A stretch of 64,000 bases of DNA from Podarcis raffonei (GCF_027172205.1 NC_070617.1:1805501-1869500); one strand, 5' to 3'; shown: positions 11,662 to 23,720, counted from the stretch's first letter. Numbers and translations: made by a program. Notes: a model not told the origin generated them from the letters alone.

Positions 11662-11959
11662 ACTTTTTGGCTTGTTTTGCTATCTGTATCTTGATTTCCC
11701 CTCCGTGCTAATTGAATAATTTTCTGCTATTAGTTGTTCATCAGGTTCACATATTTTAAACTTCCTCTGATTTCATGTTCTATTGTCCCCTTTCCCATAG
11801 TTTAAATCATGTCATAAACAGGAAGCGCACAAGGGTGAAACTATCTATTCAGCAAATACATCATGAGCCAGAAGCAAAGGTGATGTTCAAACCAGAGTTT
11901 TGCATTCAATGCATTTATCAAACATTCAAAAATAAGATTTTAATTTAGATCTCTCTTCA

Positions 11960-12428
11960 TTTATTTATTGCCTTTTTATGCCACCTTCCTCCAAGAAGCT
12001 CAAGGCGGCATGTGCGGCTCTCCCCCTCCTCATTCAAGACCCACAACAAACCTGAGAAGTAGGTTAAGCTGAGAGGCAATGGCTGGCCCAAGATCACCCA
12101 ATGAGTGAGGATTTGAACTTTGGGTGAGCTCCCGTTGCTCGGTCCCTGCTCCTGCCCACCTAGCAGTTCGAAAGCACCTCAAAGTGCAAGTAGATAAATA
12201 GGTACCACTCCAGCGGGAAGGTAAATGGCATTTCTGTGTGCTGCTCTGGTTCGCCAGAAGCGGCTTAGTCCTGCTGGCCACATGACCTGGAACCTGTACA
12301 CTGGCTCCCTCGGCCAATAAAGTGAGATGAGCGCACAACTCCAGAGTCGGCCACAACTGGACCTAATGGTCAGGGGTCCCTTTACCTTTACCTCTGCTAG
12401 GTCCAACACTCTAGTCACTACATCACAT
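11960..12428 (-). mobile_element. CORE-SINE (minus) interrupted by a Sauria-like SINE
   Basis: The flanks read as one element: ccttttatgccaccttcctc, caaggcggcat, gctgagaggcaatggctggc and gatttgaact on the left; gctaggtccaacactctagt and cactacatcac on the right. The block 12121-12393 is inserted between them. Confidence 0.55.
12121..12393 (+). mobile_element. Sauria-like SINE, 5'-truncated
   Basis: Runs from gtgagctcccgttgctcggt through caagtagataaataggtacc and ggccacaactggacctaatg to the tail ctttacctttacct. The tRNA-like A and B boxes are missing. Confidence 0.7.
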
Positions 12429-13004
12429 GCTAAAGACATTGTACAGATGAAATGAATATTCACAGAGATTCAGAATTTGCAGGGATGAGGAGGGATGAAT
12501 CCAAAATTGAGCTCTACATTCAATTTTTTATTTTGCATGTAGCAATTTTGACCTTGAAATCCAAGGGCTTTAAACTTGAAGGGATCTTGAAGGGATCTGT
12601 TGATCATTCGGGCAGATATTCAGTCTATTCATCTAATGCTATCATGGATGGACCTGCATTTCTAAACCCAGGGTTTACCGGGGTCCAACTTTACCCTACA
12701 CCAGAACATCTGTTACTATATAGCAGTGGTGAGCAATCTGTGGACCTCCAGATGTTTTTGGGACCCAGCTCCCACCAGTCCCAGACAGCATAGCCAATTG
12801 TCATGTAGGAGGAGAGATGGGGTCCTGCAACACCCAGAGGACCACAGGTTGTCTACCCTGGCCTAAAACTAATACATGCAACTGCTGAATAAGTATGGTT
12901 TCGTCAAGGCCTAAGTGGAAGTTCAGCTGGGAACCTTCAGCACCTTTCAAAGACCAGAAGCGTTGTCACATTCTCTGCCGCCATGGAGGGCACAGTTAGA
13001 TCTA

Positions 13005-13225
13005 ATGGGTGGTGTCCAACATTAGTGACACCCAGAACAGACCCATTAAAATTGGGTGGGAGGCAGTAACGCTTCTGAATATCAGTTGTCCGAAGCCATC
13101 AGAGGGGAGAGTGGCTCTTGTACTTGGGTTCTGCTTGACAATTTCCCAGAGGCATTTGGGTGGCCACTGTGAGAACAGGATGTTGGACTAGATGGGTCAT
13201 TGGCCTCATCCAGCATTTATGTTCT
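13005..13225 (+). mobile_element. CR1-related LINE 3' fragment
   Basis: Blocks gcagtaacgcttctgaatat, gtggccactgtgagaacagg and tgttggactagatgggtcat; ends at catttatgttctta. Confidence 0.5.
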
Positions 13226-13369
13226 TAAATTAAGAGGCATCACTAACTAATCCATCAATGTCAGTGAGTCAACTCTGAGTAGAATTAAGCTGACTACAAA
13301 CCCAGTTGCACATGGCTTCCTCTGAAGAATCCTGGCAGTGTGTTAAGTGCACAATGAGGACAGGACGTA

Positions 13370-13510
13370 GCTCAGAGTGAACCTTGTTTGCACGTAGAAG
13401 GTCCCAGGATAAATCTCTAGCATCTTCAGGTATGGCTGGAACACTGAGGAGCCACTACCAGTCAGTGTTGGTTAATACTGAGCTGAATGGAGCAATGTTC
13501 TGGCTCAATA
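13370..13510 (+). mobile_element. tRNA-derived SINE (decayed)
   Basis: tagctcagagtgaaccttg head, gaaggtcccaggataaatct and tcagtgttggttaatactga. Same family as 15730-15890. Confidence 0.45.
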
Positions 13511-13714
13511 TAAGGCTGCATCCTATGTTCCCAAATGGAGAAGATACCCGAAATAATCCATAATAGCAATCAAGCTTAACAGAATGGATTGGATTGTGGG
13601 TCACAATCGTAGAATGATAGAGTTGGAAGGAACCCAACGTGTCAGCATCTAATTCAACCCCATGCATTGCAGGAATCATAGCTAAAGAATCCCTGACAGA
13701 TGATTGTAGCAAAC

Positions 13715-14076
13715 TAAGTTTCATTCAGGGACACGGGTGGCGCTGTGGGTTAAACCACAGAGCCTAGGACTTGCCGATCAGAAGGTCGGCGGTTCAAATC
13801 CCCAAAATGGGGTGAGCTCCTGTTGTTTGGTCCCAGCTCCTGACAACCTAGCAATTCAAAAGCATGTCAAAGTGCAAGTAGATAAATACGGCGGGAAGGT
13901 GAACGGCGTTTCCGTGCGCTGCTTTGGTTCGCCAGAAGCAGCTTAGTCCTGCTGGCCACATGACCCAGAAGCTGTACGCTGGCTCCCTCGGCCAATAAAG
14001 CGAGATGAGCACTGCAACCCCAGAGTTGTCCATGACTGGACCTAATGGTCATGGGTCCTTTTTAAGTTTCATTCAG
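13715..14076 (+). mobile_element. Sauria-like SINE with 14-bp target-site duplication
   Basis: TAAGTTTCATTCAG occurs at 13715-13728 and 14063-14076, bracketing the element at 13729-14062. Head: gggtggcgctgtgggttaaa; B-box: ggttcaaatcc; 3' part: catgactggacctaatggtc. A full-length copy with intact boundaries, hence fairly young. Confidence 0.85.
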
Positions 14077-14339
14077 CCAAGTTCTACTCCAAGTTAGGGA
14101 TGCATACAAAGTTCACCCTTTATGAAATCACTTAGGAACTATTGCATGATTCGCTGTTTCATGCCTTCAATGAAGCGATTGAACATTGAAAGAGTATTTG
14201 TGAGATTCCAGAGCCCTGGACCATACTTTCCTCCGAAAATTATGCAAATATTCTAATGTCAATTCTGGTATGGTAGGCTCCCTTTATCCCTCTGAATCAC
14301 TTGGCTGTTCTCACCCCTGTGGGCACACACAAGGATTCT

Positions 14340-14790
14340 CTCTGGTTCTCCCAGTAGTGATGTATGGAAGTGAGAGATGGACTATAAAGAAGGCTGATCG
14401 CCAAGGAATGGATGCTTTTGAATTCTGGTGCTGGAGGAGACTCTTGAGAGTCCCATGGACTGCAAGAAGATCCAACCTCTCCATTCTGAAGGAAATCAGC
14501 CCTGAGTGCTCACTGGAAGGACAGATCCTGAAGCTGAGGCTCCAAGACTTTGGCCACCTCATGAGAAGAGAAGACTCCCTGGAAAAGACCCTGATGTTGG
14601 GAAAGATGGAGGGCACAAGGAGAAGGGGACGACAGAGGACGAGATGGTGGGACAGTGTTCTCGAAGCTACCAGCATGAGTTTGACCAAACTGTGGGAGGC
14701 AGTGGAAGACAGGAGTGCCTGGTGTGCTCTGGTCCAGGGGGTCACGAAGAGGCGGACACGACTAAACGACTAAACAACAAGAACAACAAC
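14340..14790 (+). mobile_element. BovB/RTE LINE ORF2 3' fragment
   Basis: The translated frame has VVMYGSERWTIKKADRQGMD, WCWRRLLRVPWTARRSNLSI, FGHLMRREDSLEKTLMLGKM and CALVQGVTKRRTRLND, the conserved C-terminus of BovB. The 3' tail is acgactaaacgactaaacaa, then (AC)n at 14787-14802. Confidence 0.88.
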
Positions 14791-14899
14791 ACACACACAC
14801 ATTCCAGTGACATTCAGATTGCCAGTGGCTGCCTCATTACATTTCCCTTCCTTCTCATTTAAATCATTACTGGGTGTGTTTGCTCATAAATGTGAAACT

Positions 14900-15122
14900 C
14901 ATTTATCTTTCTATCGCATTTATATCCCACCTTTCCCCCCAATGTGCTCAAGGCACTCTTGGTTCTCCCCCCTTCTCATTTATGCCCCCAATGAGCCTGT
15001 AAGATAGTTTGGGCTGAGAGGCAGAGACTGGCCCCAAATTCACACCCAGTGAGCTTCATGGTTAAGTAGGGATTTGAACCCTGGTCTCCCAGTCTAACAC
15101 TCTACCCATTCCACCACACTGA
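14900..15122 (-). mobile_element. CORE-SINE-type element
   Basis: tatcgcatttatatcccacc, ctcaaggcactcttggttct, gctgagaggcagagactggc, gagcttcatggttaagtagg and ctacccattccaccacact; minus orientation. Confidence 0.55.
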
Positions 15123-15725
15123 ATATACTGAATTTAAGGACTTTAAATTACATGGCAAGTGATTGCTTTATAGGTGGGTATTACTTCTGACAGCAATTAT
15201 GAATCCTATCTCAGTGCACCGGGACAAAAGACCACCAGAATTTCTCAAGAAATGTGAAGTGGGATAAGTTCAATAATTCACAGAAACTGAACGAAGTGAG
15301 ATGAAATCTCTAATTACATCACTACTGAGAATAAAACCATTGAAATGCATGAACCTAAGTTAGTCATGTCAACTAGAGTTGCATGCAACCCTGTGGGTTT
15401 AAGACACCAATGGGTAGATTTTAGTTTGAACATTACAAAACACCTTCTTGATATGTGCTGATTGATAATGGGATCGCCTATCTAGAGGAGTGCTGGATTT
15501 GCCCTTGTTGAAGATCTTCAAACAGAGGCTGTGCAGCTCTAGCTAAGGATCTTTCTGCATTCAGAAGAGGTTTAAACTGTATGAGCTACAAGGACCTCTC
15601 CAACTTACTGGTTCTACATAAGCCACTTTGAGGTCCATGCTGGAAAAAAGTGGAATATAAATCTTGTAAATTATAAATGGTACTGTAGACTTAGAATTGT
15701 ATCCAATGTTAGTCATACGCATAGT
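15123..15725. other. Intergenic, nothing recognised
   Basis: AT-rich spacer between CBP-A and CBP-B promoters. A weak CR1 3'-like piece is seen near 15480-15610 (cttcaaacagaggctgtgca). Confidence 0.4.
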
Positions 15726-15729
15726 AGAT

Positions 15730-15895
15730 CCAGGAGAGGGCCATAGCTCAGCGGTAGAGCATGTGTCTTGCATGCAGAAGGTCTCAGGTTCAATCCCCAG
15801 CATCTCAAGATAGGACTGGAAATGCCTGCTACCTGAAATGATGGAGAGACACTGCTAGAGAATACTGAGCTAGATGGACCAATGTTCTGATTTGG
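15730..15895 (+). mobile_element. tRNA-derived SINE
   Basis: Head ccatagctcagcggtagagc (A-box region), B-box ggttcaatccc, then tactgagctagatggaccaa. About 165 bp. Confidence 0.65.
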
Positions 15896-15923
15896 TTTCA
15901 GACATATTCCTATGTTCCTATAT

Positions 15924-16491
15924 GTTGTTGTTTAGTTGTTTAGTCGTGGTCTGCCTCTTCGTGACCCCCTGGACCAGAGCACGCCAGGCACTCCTGTCTT
16001 CCACTGCCTCCTGCAGTTTGCTCAGACTCATGCTGGTAGCTTCAAGAACACTGCCCCACCATCTCGTCCTCCGTCATCCCCTTCTCCTTGTGCCCTCCAT
16101 CTTTCCCAACATCAGGGTCTTTTCCAGGGAGTCTTCTCTTCTCATGAGGTGGCCAAAGTTTTGGAGCCTCAGCTTCAGAATCTGTCCTTCCAGTGAGCAC
16201 TCAGGGCTGATTTCCTTCAGAATGGAGAGGTTGGATCTTCTTGCAGTCCATGGGACTCTCCAGAGTCTCCTCCAGCACCAGAATTCAAAAGCATCTATTA
16301 TTCGGCGATCAGCCTTCTTTATGGTCCAGCTCTCACTTCCATACATCACGACTGGGAAAACCAGAGCTTTTACTATACAGACCTTTGTTGGCAAGGTGAT
16401 GTCTCTGCTTTTCCCCTTCATGGATCACTGCCTTGCCGTGGCGAATGGGCTTGAATAACTCAGAGAAGCTATGAACTGTGCCGAGCAGGTC
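15924..16491 (-). mobile_element. BovB/RTE LINE 3' fragment with internal deletion
   Basis: The minus frame contains RDITLPTKVCIVKALVFPVV, MYGSESWTIKKAD and ECSLEGQILKLRLQNFGHLM. Upstream, an earlier BovB part (agttattcaagcccattcgc on the minus strand) is joined directly near 16420, so the middle is missing. The tail at 15924 is ttgtttagttgtttagtcg. Confidence 0.8.
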
Positions 16492-16499
16492 ATTTTCCT

Positions 16500-17190
16500 A
16501 TATAGTTATTCAATTTAACTTACATCTTCTCTTGTACATTAATGGATATATACATTTTATTGTGAAATCTCTTAACTAGGTCAATAATTGGTTGGTTGAT
16601 TCACAGGTTGCTCTGAGGAAGCCATCAACAGCTCACTAGGCTAACTGCCTGGTGAAATCAGAGACGCTGAGAACGTCTTTCAGTTCTTTTATTTAAATCA
16701 ACAGAAATACATGGAGACCATGGAAGGTGCTCACTCAATCTTGAACTGCTGCTCAGAATGCCTGCTCCCCATCCCCAGCAGGTACTTCCTATCTCTCAGA
16801 CCCCTCCTGCTGTCTATGGTGGCCACGAAGGGAATCCCTCTGTCTCTGTTTGGCTTTCTGCTCTGTGACATGCAGGAAACGCCTGGTTCTAGGGTTCTAG
16901 GGTAAGGTCTAACACAGTGTCCAGAGAAAGCATGTGACTTGGCTGCTGTACTGTTTCTAACACATCTGACTCCTGTCTCTGTTCAGGGCTAGTGCACCTG
17001 CTACCCCTTCTCCTCTTCTACACCATACATTATTTTCCAGGTCCTTTCTTCTTCTGAGGTTTGACCTGTCTCAGACCTTCTCTAGAAGCCTCTTGAGGTG
17101 GCAGTCTCCACCAGTCCTCCTCACCTGCCCAGTCCCTGACACAGGTGTGATTCTTTCTGGGTCTGCACCTGCCAAGTTTTAAGCTGTCAT
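16500..17190. other. Intergenic, nothing recognised
   Basis: Spacer between the divergent CBP-A and CBP-B promoters. No recognisable gene or repeat beyond low-level fragments. Confidence 0.4.
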
Positions 17191-17194
17191 TCAG

Positions 17195-17345
17195 TGGTCT
17201 CCCTTAGGAGGTTGTGAACTCTCCTTCCTTGGAGGTTTTTAAGCAGAGGTTGGATGGACATCTGCCATGAATGCTTTGGTTGAGCTTCTTGCACTGCGGG
17301 TGGTTGGACAAGATGACCCTTCCAACTCTACAAGTCTGTGATGTA
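17195..17345 (+). mobile_element. CR1 LINE 3' end
   Basis: ggaggtttttaagcagaggt, ggatggacatctgccatgaa and gacccttccaactctacaag. Similar to the 2580-2776 copy, with a worn tail. Confidence 0.6.
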
Positions 17346-17394
17346 AATGGGATCAGAAGTCATAATGATAGAATCCAGCAGGGCCATCTAACGA

Positions 17395-17710
17395 AGATGA
17401 AAGTTGGAAGATACAGAGAAAACACAAGAAACACAGCTCATAAGGAATTTGGTTCCACATGAGGCAGTGATGGCCACCAACCTGGATTGCTTTAAAAGAG
17501 ATTTGACAAATCCATGGAAGCTAAGGCTACTGGTCATGATGACTAGATTCTACCTCCACAGTTGGAGGCAATATGCCCCTGAATGCTAGTTTCTGGGGTT
17601 CACAAGTGGGGAGAACACTGTTGCTTGTGGGCTTCCCATGGACATCTGGTTGGTCACTGTGAGAAACAGGATGTTGGACAAACTAGGCGTTTGATCTGAT
17701 TCATCAGAGT
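17395..17710 (+). mobile_element. CR1-related LINE 3' fragment
   Basis: ggcagtgatggccaccaacc, gctttaaaagagatttgaca, ggaggcaatatgcccctgaa, ttggtcactgtgagaaacag. Confidence 0.5.
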
Positions 17711-18123
17711 TCCATTATGGAATCCCAGAAAAGATGTTTGTCTTGAGTTTCACATAACAGACAACCCATTTGTGCTGTCGTGCAAAAAATTATGCACACT
17801 CCAAATCCAGGATGCGGACAATGGTTTTGGTTCCCAGAAGATGTGGGCCGCATAGCCAGTTTGACTTGTAACCTTTTTGCCAAAGGCCAGGATGGATGCC
17901 GCACTTTTACGGGAACATCCAAACCTTGATCATTTAAAAACAGAGAGATAAGCATGGTATAATAGAGGGAAAGAAATAGGTTAGGGTGGAACTAAAATGA
18001 GCAAAGGTGGCAAAAACAAAAATCCCCACCGCATAATAATTTGTAACGTACCATTATTTAATGCATAGGGGTTTAAGATTAAACATGCAGATAACATTTT
18101 CAGGAAACGACTAGTTGTGAAAT

Positions 18124-18187
18124 AATTAAATCCTCAGGCGTAGATCATGTATCACACCCATTAGAATTCCTCTGGAAGGATATAAAA
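18124..18187 (+). promoter_or_regulatory. CBP-B core promoter (AATTAA element plus TATA)
   Basis: AATTAAATCCTCAGGC at 18124-18139 and TATAAAAGG from 18181; spacing of first bases is 57 bp. The element is almost identical to those of genes A and D. Confidence 0.78.
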
Positions 18188-18210
18188 GGCACCATGACAT
18201 GTTCAACAGC

Positions 18211-18261
18211 ATCCCTGAGTTCTCCACCACTTCTCTTCATTTCAGCACTCTCAAGATTCAG
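18211..18261 (+). other. Noncoding exon 1 of CBP-B
   Basis: Leader exon after the TATA box at 18181. The donor is ttcag|gtaagtcc, with the intron starting at 18262. It contains ctcttcatttcagcactct, which is nearly repeated in exon 1 of gene C (29570-29621), supporting common descent. The start site is inferred from the TATA distance. Confidence 0.78.
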
Positions 18262-20040
18262 GTAAGTCCATTCACATTCTTTCTATCAGTGGCTGTGATA
18301 CATTCTATGTTCTGTGAATTGAGTTCTGTTCTCTGAAGATCAAAGCAGTCCACCCAGGGCTGGGGAAACCTGCGGCTCTCCGAATGTTAAAGGCATAGCA
18401 AGCTGCCCTATACTGAGTGAGACCATCTATTTTGATATCATCTGCACTGTCAGTGGCTAGCCAGGATTTCAGGCAAGGGTCTTTTTGTGGGGCAAACCCA
18501 GCCTCATATAATCAACATGCTCAACTCTAATTAATGCATGAAGGGGTTAAGGCCATAGAGTAAGTTGTCCTGCCAGGCTTAGCTAGGTCACACACCCCCA
18601 TCTTGGAAGGAAAGTCTCTTTGTTCTGGGCACACAGCTCAAACGGTGTGCCTTTAGCAAGTCATCTTTGTGTTTCTATACAAAAATTTAGAAACTCTTAC
18701 CATTTTTGAAACTAAGTTGCACTGCCTGCAATTTTTTTGCTGCTGTATGGAAAAGCACGGCTCTGACCTTTTGAAGAGTTTGTAAGTAAAGCATTTTAAA
18801 CTTACAAAACATGTGGTCTCTTTCTATATTAAGGGAAGTGAAATTTTTTGGAAAGAACTTGGGGATATTTTAAAGGTCTAACAGCCTTTATTTCCACGCT
18901 TTACTTTGCTGCATGTTTTCTGATTTTAAATCTCTGCTGGGGCTCTCTCACCAAATAGTACCTGTCCCTAAACCTGGAACTAAGTATGCAGGGAATTCTC
19001 ATTTTATTCTTTACCCAAATTTACTGCTTTTCTTATATACTTGTTGTTATTTACTGTGCCATTTTAAACTGTTTTTAGCTTATTTATTATATTGCGAGCA
19101 TTGCCTTGTGACATATATGTGGAAGGTGATGTTGTTGTGGTGGTTTATTTTAATGCATGCATTTGCCCCCTCTCTCCCCAATTCTTGTCTATTTCATTGT
19201 ACGTTAGATCTACTGGGTTGTAGACAACGTTAATTCCACTCAGAGTAGTCCGACTGAAATTAATGACCATATTAGGAGTATGGAGAGCTAAAGAAAAGAA
19301 ATTAATCAACACGACTAACTTAGATGCAGTAATTTCAATGGCTCTGCTCTGAGTAGAATATCGTTGGATATGGAGTATTGCAGTTCATACTGGGAGCTTT
19401 GTTTAGGGGGTGGAAAACAATTACCACACATATACAAAACAATCAGGGGTGACTTGATCCATCATCAGCATCAAGCATTTTGCCTCCTCTTCCCCAGGGA
19501 CCACCAAATTTGGTGACAGAGGCAAAAATAAAACCAATTTCAAGCAGAAACAGAGTTGGTGTTGGACAAAACCAAATGCCGTGATGAGGATAGAGTCCTC
19601 AATTACTTGATGAGGAACAAGGGATGGTTAATGTTGTCCTTGGGAAAAGAAGGAAGGTGTGTGTGTGTGCGTGCAGAAACTAGCTGTTGAAGAAAACAAG
19701 ACATCGGCCTCAATTTAGGGATAAAAATCTGCCAATACCACCTTATTTCAAAGCAATATTGCTAGACCACCCAAGTGCACTCCCACAGCACTCTGCCCTG
19801 GGCAGATTTCAGACAAGCATAGCTTGTACTCTGCATTCCATGAGCATATTTCTAGATAAGGAATTAACCAGTGGCATTTCCTAGAGAGAGAAAACAAGCA
19901 GCTGTCAGCAGCACTGCAGCTTCGAGGGTTACAGGTTTATCAGAACTTCTTATTCTTCTTGTTGTATACACATTTAACCATCTCCCTCCCATAGTCAGTT
20001 GTGAGTATTTCAAGTTAGATTTGAGGTCTTGGAGGCTTTA

Positions 20041-20475
20041 GTAATAATAATAATAATTTATTATTTATATCCCGCCCATCTGGCTGGGTCTCCCCAGCCA
20101 CCCTGGGTGGCTTTCAACAAAAGATTAAAAATACATTAAAACATCAGTCATTAAAAACTTCCCTAAACAGGGCTGCCTTCAGATGTCTTCTAAACTTCAG
20201 ATAGTTGTTCATTTCTTTGACATCTGATGGGAGGGAGTTCCACAGGGCAGGCGCCACCACTGAGAAGGCCCTCTGCCTGGTTCCCTGTAACTTCGCTTCT
20301 CGCAGGGAGGGAACCGCCAGAAGGCCCTCAGAGTGTCCAGGCAGAACGATGGGGGTGGAGACACTCCTTCAGGTATACTGGACCGAGGCCGTTTAGGGCT
20401 TTAAAGGTCAGCACCAACACTTTGAATTGTGCTAAGAAACGTACTGGGAACCAATGCAGATCTTTCAAGAAGCTT
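20041..20475 (-). mobile_element. L2/CR1-clade LINE ORF2 3' end
   Basis: The plus strand starts (TAA)n then tttatatcccgcccatctgg, the reverse of the 3' end. On the minus strand the family encodes the FSVVAPSLWNALPPDVKE-type C-terminus. Here it extends further than other copies, to aacgtactgggaaccaatgc. Inside the CBP-B intron. Confidence 0.6.
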
Positions 20476-20544
20476 TAGCTTCTATGCAAAAATCTCTACC
20501 TGCAAAAAATGTAAGGATTACAATTTCAATTCAGTGCAAGAAAG

Positions 20545-20870
20545 TACTTGTTGAAGGAGCCCATAGTTAAACTATGGAACTCACTCTGACAAGAGGCAAT
20601 GTTGACCACTGACCTAGATAACCTTGAAATAGGATTAGACAAATCCTCTTTTACGACTTTTTGATGATTACAAGCCATGATAGCTATGATCTGCCTTCAA
20701 CGTTGGAGGCAGCAAAGCTTCTAGATGCCAGTTGCTAGAAACCAGGAGAGAGGAGAGTGCTGCTCCCTGCTGGTTTCCTACAGAGGCATTTGAGTGGAAA
20801 AAGTGAGGGCAGGATGCTGGACTAGTTGGGCCATTGGCCTAATCCAGCAGGCTCGTCTCATGTTCTTATA
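20545..20870 (+). mobile_element. CR1-related LINE 3' fragment
   Basis: ctatggaactcactctgaca, ggattagacaaatcctcttt, ttggaggcagcaaagcttct, ggatgctggactagttgggc. Confidence 0.5.
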
Positions 20871-21012
20871 ACTGAGCCCCCACCTCCAAACAGCTTTTCT
20901 TTCAACCCAAATCACTGACCAGAGATCCGTCAGTTCAAGAATCCCAGAACCATACAATCCATCTTCATAGTGTACCACCTTGGGTGGCAGGAAGGTGAGT
21001 AACTCAGTTTTA

Positions 21013-21016
21013 TAAT

Positions 21017-21064
<48 letters not shown>

Positions 21065-21247
21065 TAATAATAATAATTTATTATTTATACACCGCCCATC
21101 TGGCTGGGTTTCCCCAGCCACTCTGGGCGGCTTCCAACAGAACACTAAAATACAATAACCTATTAAACATTAAAAACTTCCCTAAACAGGGCTGCCTTCA
21201 GATGTCTTCTAAAAGTCTGGTAGTTGTTTTTCTCTTTGACATCTACT
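21013..21247 (-). mobile_element. L2/CR1-clade LINE 3' end with (AAT)n tail
   Basis: (AAT)n at 21019-21062, then tttatacaccgcccatctgg, aaacagggctgccttcagat and gtttttctctttgacatct. Lies 120 bp before CBP-B exon 2. Confidence 0.6.
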
Positions 21248-21388
21248 AATAATAATTTAAATGAGTAAATATCCATGTTTGCCATATATAGACTTACTCT
21301 AAATTATGTCTTGATTCCCCAAATGGGCATCTGCTTAATATGGGCTTTTCTCAACATGTCCTTTCAGATTCACCTCCCGTGCCAAAAC

Positions 21389-21817
21389 ATGTCTTGCTGC
21401 ATCCCATCTTGTGGCCCATCCTGCGCCATCCCATCTTGCGCCTCAAAACCTGTCATTGGTCTCGGACGGTGTGGTGTCGGCTCTGGATATGGGGGCATTG
21501 GCTATGGAAGCCTTGGAGGCGGTGGCGCAGTCTCAGCCAGCAGCCTCGGGGTGCTGTCTGGAGTCCACCCCTCGTGCCTCAACCAAATCCCACCATCTGA
21601 AGTGGTGATCCAACCACCTCAGGTCGTTGTGACCATCCCTGGACCCATCCTGTCTGCCAGCTGTGAGCCCTTGGCAGTCGGAGGCTACTCACCATGTGCT
21701 TCTGGAGGTTATGGAGGTTACGGAGGTTACGGATTAGGTTACGGAGGGGGCTATGGACGCCTTGGGAGCATCTGTGGACCAAGACGTAGACAAAGCATCT
21801 GCAAGTACCCCTGCTAA
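21389..21817 (+). CDS. Corneous beta-protein B (glycine-rich, 142 aa)
   Basis: Near twin of gene A in inverted orientation. It encodes 142 residues: N-terminal Cys-Pro repeats (MSCCIPSCGPSCAIPSCAS), a Gly/Tyr-rich segment (31-46), the CBP core at about 63-97 (QIPPSEVVIQPP, TIPGPILSAS), GGYGGYGGYG, and the terminus RRRQSICKYPC. The ATG at 21389 follows the acceptor cctttcag|attcacc (exon 2 starts at 21368, 21-nt leader). The frame continues upstream into intron and should not be used. Exon 1 is at about 18211-18261, so the intron is about 3.1 kb, close to that of gene A. By family it packs into the beta-layer of scales with Cys cross-links. Sequence after the core is almost identical to gene A; the leader, intron and promoter are not, pointing to duplication plus local gene conversion. 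Confidence 0.94.
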   Translation: MSCCIPSCGPSCAIPSCASKPVIGLGRCGVGSGYGGIGYGSLGGGGAVSASSLGVLSGVHPSCLNQIPPSEVVIQPPQVVVTIPGPILSASCEPLAVGGYSPCASGGYGGYGGYGLGYGGGYGRLGSICGPRRRQSICKYPC

Positions 21818-22451
21818 ACCCAAGCTCAGCCATGATGGTCTGAACAACCAGGAACTGTCAAGACAAAGAAGAATCCATGCCTGAATCCATAGTGTTTCAG
21901 GTGTTGTGCATACCTGGCTGAGGTTCAAGGTGTTCTTCACCTGTGAGAACCAAGCCCAGGTATCTGTCTCTTGCTCTCTGCTGTTTCATCCTGTAACACA
22001 GTGGTGGATAACCTTGCTGCTTCTTTCAGTGTGGGGGCTGCATTCACCCTTGTCCAACCCCACCTTAGGGTGGGAGGGCTCCATGCCCATGGTGGTTGTG
22101 GCAACACCCCTGCTTACACATAGACACATTCATTGACACACACAGGATACAAAAATAGACAGTACACACAAACATGGGGCACACAGAGTGACCTAGCTCC
22201 AGCGTCCAAATGTTTGTGTTTGCTGTCACCACCGAAATTGGTGGAATCCTGGGACAGAGTTATAGCTAGTCCTTGAACAGGTGTCTGCCACCCCTGCTAG
22301 AATATGTTTGTACAACTTGCTTGCACTCGCTAGAGCCAGAGGCTCAAAGCACAGCACATCAGTTTATTTCTCCTTCTGCTTGATCACTGTTCTTGTTCTT
22401 GTTGTATAAATTACTGTTGGAAAATGTATCCTTTTGATTTCCTCATTTACT

Positions 22452-22457
22452 ATTAAA
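22452..22457 (+). promoter_or_regulatory. Poly(A) signal of CBP-B (ATTAAA)
   Basis: ATTAAA followed by gcttttgcagcatcata, about 635 nt after the stop. It is the counterpart of the signal of gene A. Confidence 0.7.
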
Positions 22458-22469
22458 GCTTTTGCAGCA

Positions 22470-23110
22470 TCATAATAATCGCTCCTGTATCTTTTTTCTT
22501 TTAAAAAACAATGATTCCCTCCAGTCCACCAAAAACAACAAGGAGTAGAGGGAGGAGTAGGAGAGAAACAAAGAAAGTCAGGTGTCTGGTCCACGATGTG
22601 GGATTTCAAAATAGAATTGTCCCATTGCCATAAAAGCGTGCACAAATACCCAATTCTGCCAATGTTCATGTGGAAAGGTTCTAAAGCCATAGAACTTCCT
22701 TGGATTGGAGCAACCCATAGTGGAGTTCAGAAATCCTGGCAAATGGTCGACACATGCAGTGGGCCTCCTCATTCGCCAGGAAGAATGATCCGATACCTCT
22801 GTTACTCAAACTCCCAGCAGTGCCCTGTCACGTAGATCTGCCCCAAATGACAAGGCTCACACGAAGGGCAGCGGCCAAATAGAAGGTAGAGAACCACAAA
22901 TACTATTGACCGACTCAATCTGAGGCTTCCAAACATGCTTGCAGATCAGAATGCAACTCCTAGTCATTGTGCACATCCTTTGTATTCTGCAACACAGAAA
23001 GTGCTCACACATTACATGTATTTTGGGAAATATGGAAAGAAAGTAGGTATTTTACCATATGAAGTATAGTGAAATGATTTGGAGATGTTTATGTTATGTA
23101 AAAGGTGGGT
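22470..23110. other. 3' flank of CBP-B inside the palindrome arm, no gene
   Basis: Mirror of about 6615-7260. Contains a shared stretch (gaacttccttggattggagc, tctgccccaaatgacaaggc) that is not an obvious repeat. Small open frames are shadows without support. Confidence 0.5.
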
Positions 23111-23111
23111 A

Positions 23112-23362
23112 CCCCAGTCAGTGTGGTGTAGTGGTTAAGTGCATTGGACTCGTAATCTGGTGAACTGGGTTTGCATCTCCGCTCCTCCACATGCAGCTGC
23201 TGGGTGACCTTGGGCTACTCACACTTCTCTGAAGTCTCTCGGCCTCAGTCACCTCACAGAGTGTTTGTTGTGGGGGAGGAAGGGAAAAGAGAATGTTAGC
23301 CGCTTTGAGACTCCCTAGGGTGGTGATAAAGTGGGATATCAAATCCAAACTCTTCTTCTTCT
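23112..23362 (+). mobile_element. tRNA-derived CORE-SINE (right arm copy)
   Basis: Head cagtgtggtgtagtggttaa, CORE block gtgaccttgggctactcaca, tail gggatatcaaatccaaactc followed by (TTC)n. Inverted counterpart of 6365-6612. Confidence 0.65.
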
Positions 23363-23720
23363 TCATGCTTTTTAAGTGTGGAGTTTCTGTACATTCTTTC
23401 AAAAACTCCACAGGAAAAGCTGGACCAATAATTGGAGTGCCAGTAAAACTGAAACAGAACAATTAAAGGCAGTAGAGACCATCCCTACCCACGAGCCTTG
23501 TTCCACTTCCCTCTTGCATGTGGGTGTTGCTAAACTTCTCTGCATGAGGCGTGGCACTCACCCACTGAAGACGGAAAAGAGAAGGAATTATAATGATAGT
23601 TAAACTAGGAAATTCAACCCCATGAACAGCATTGATGGCCACCAACCTGGATGGCTTTAAAAGAAGGTTAGATGGCTAATAGGCATGATCACTATGATCT
23701 GCATCCATTGGAGGCCGTGT

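Noticed and set aside
15738-15800. tRNA gene-like sequence with A- and B-box
   Set aside because: Cannot form a full cloverleaf and is followed by a SINE body; same for the other tRNA-like heads listed as SINEs.
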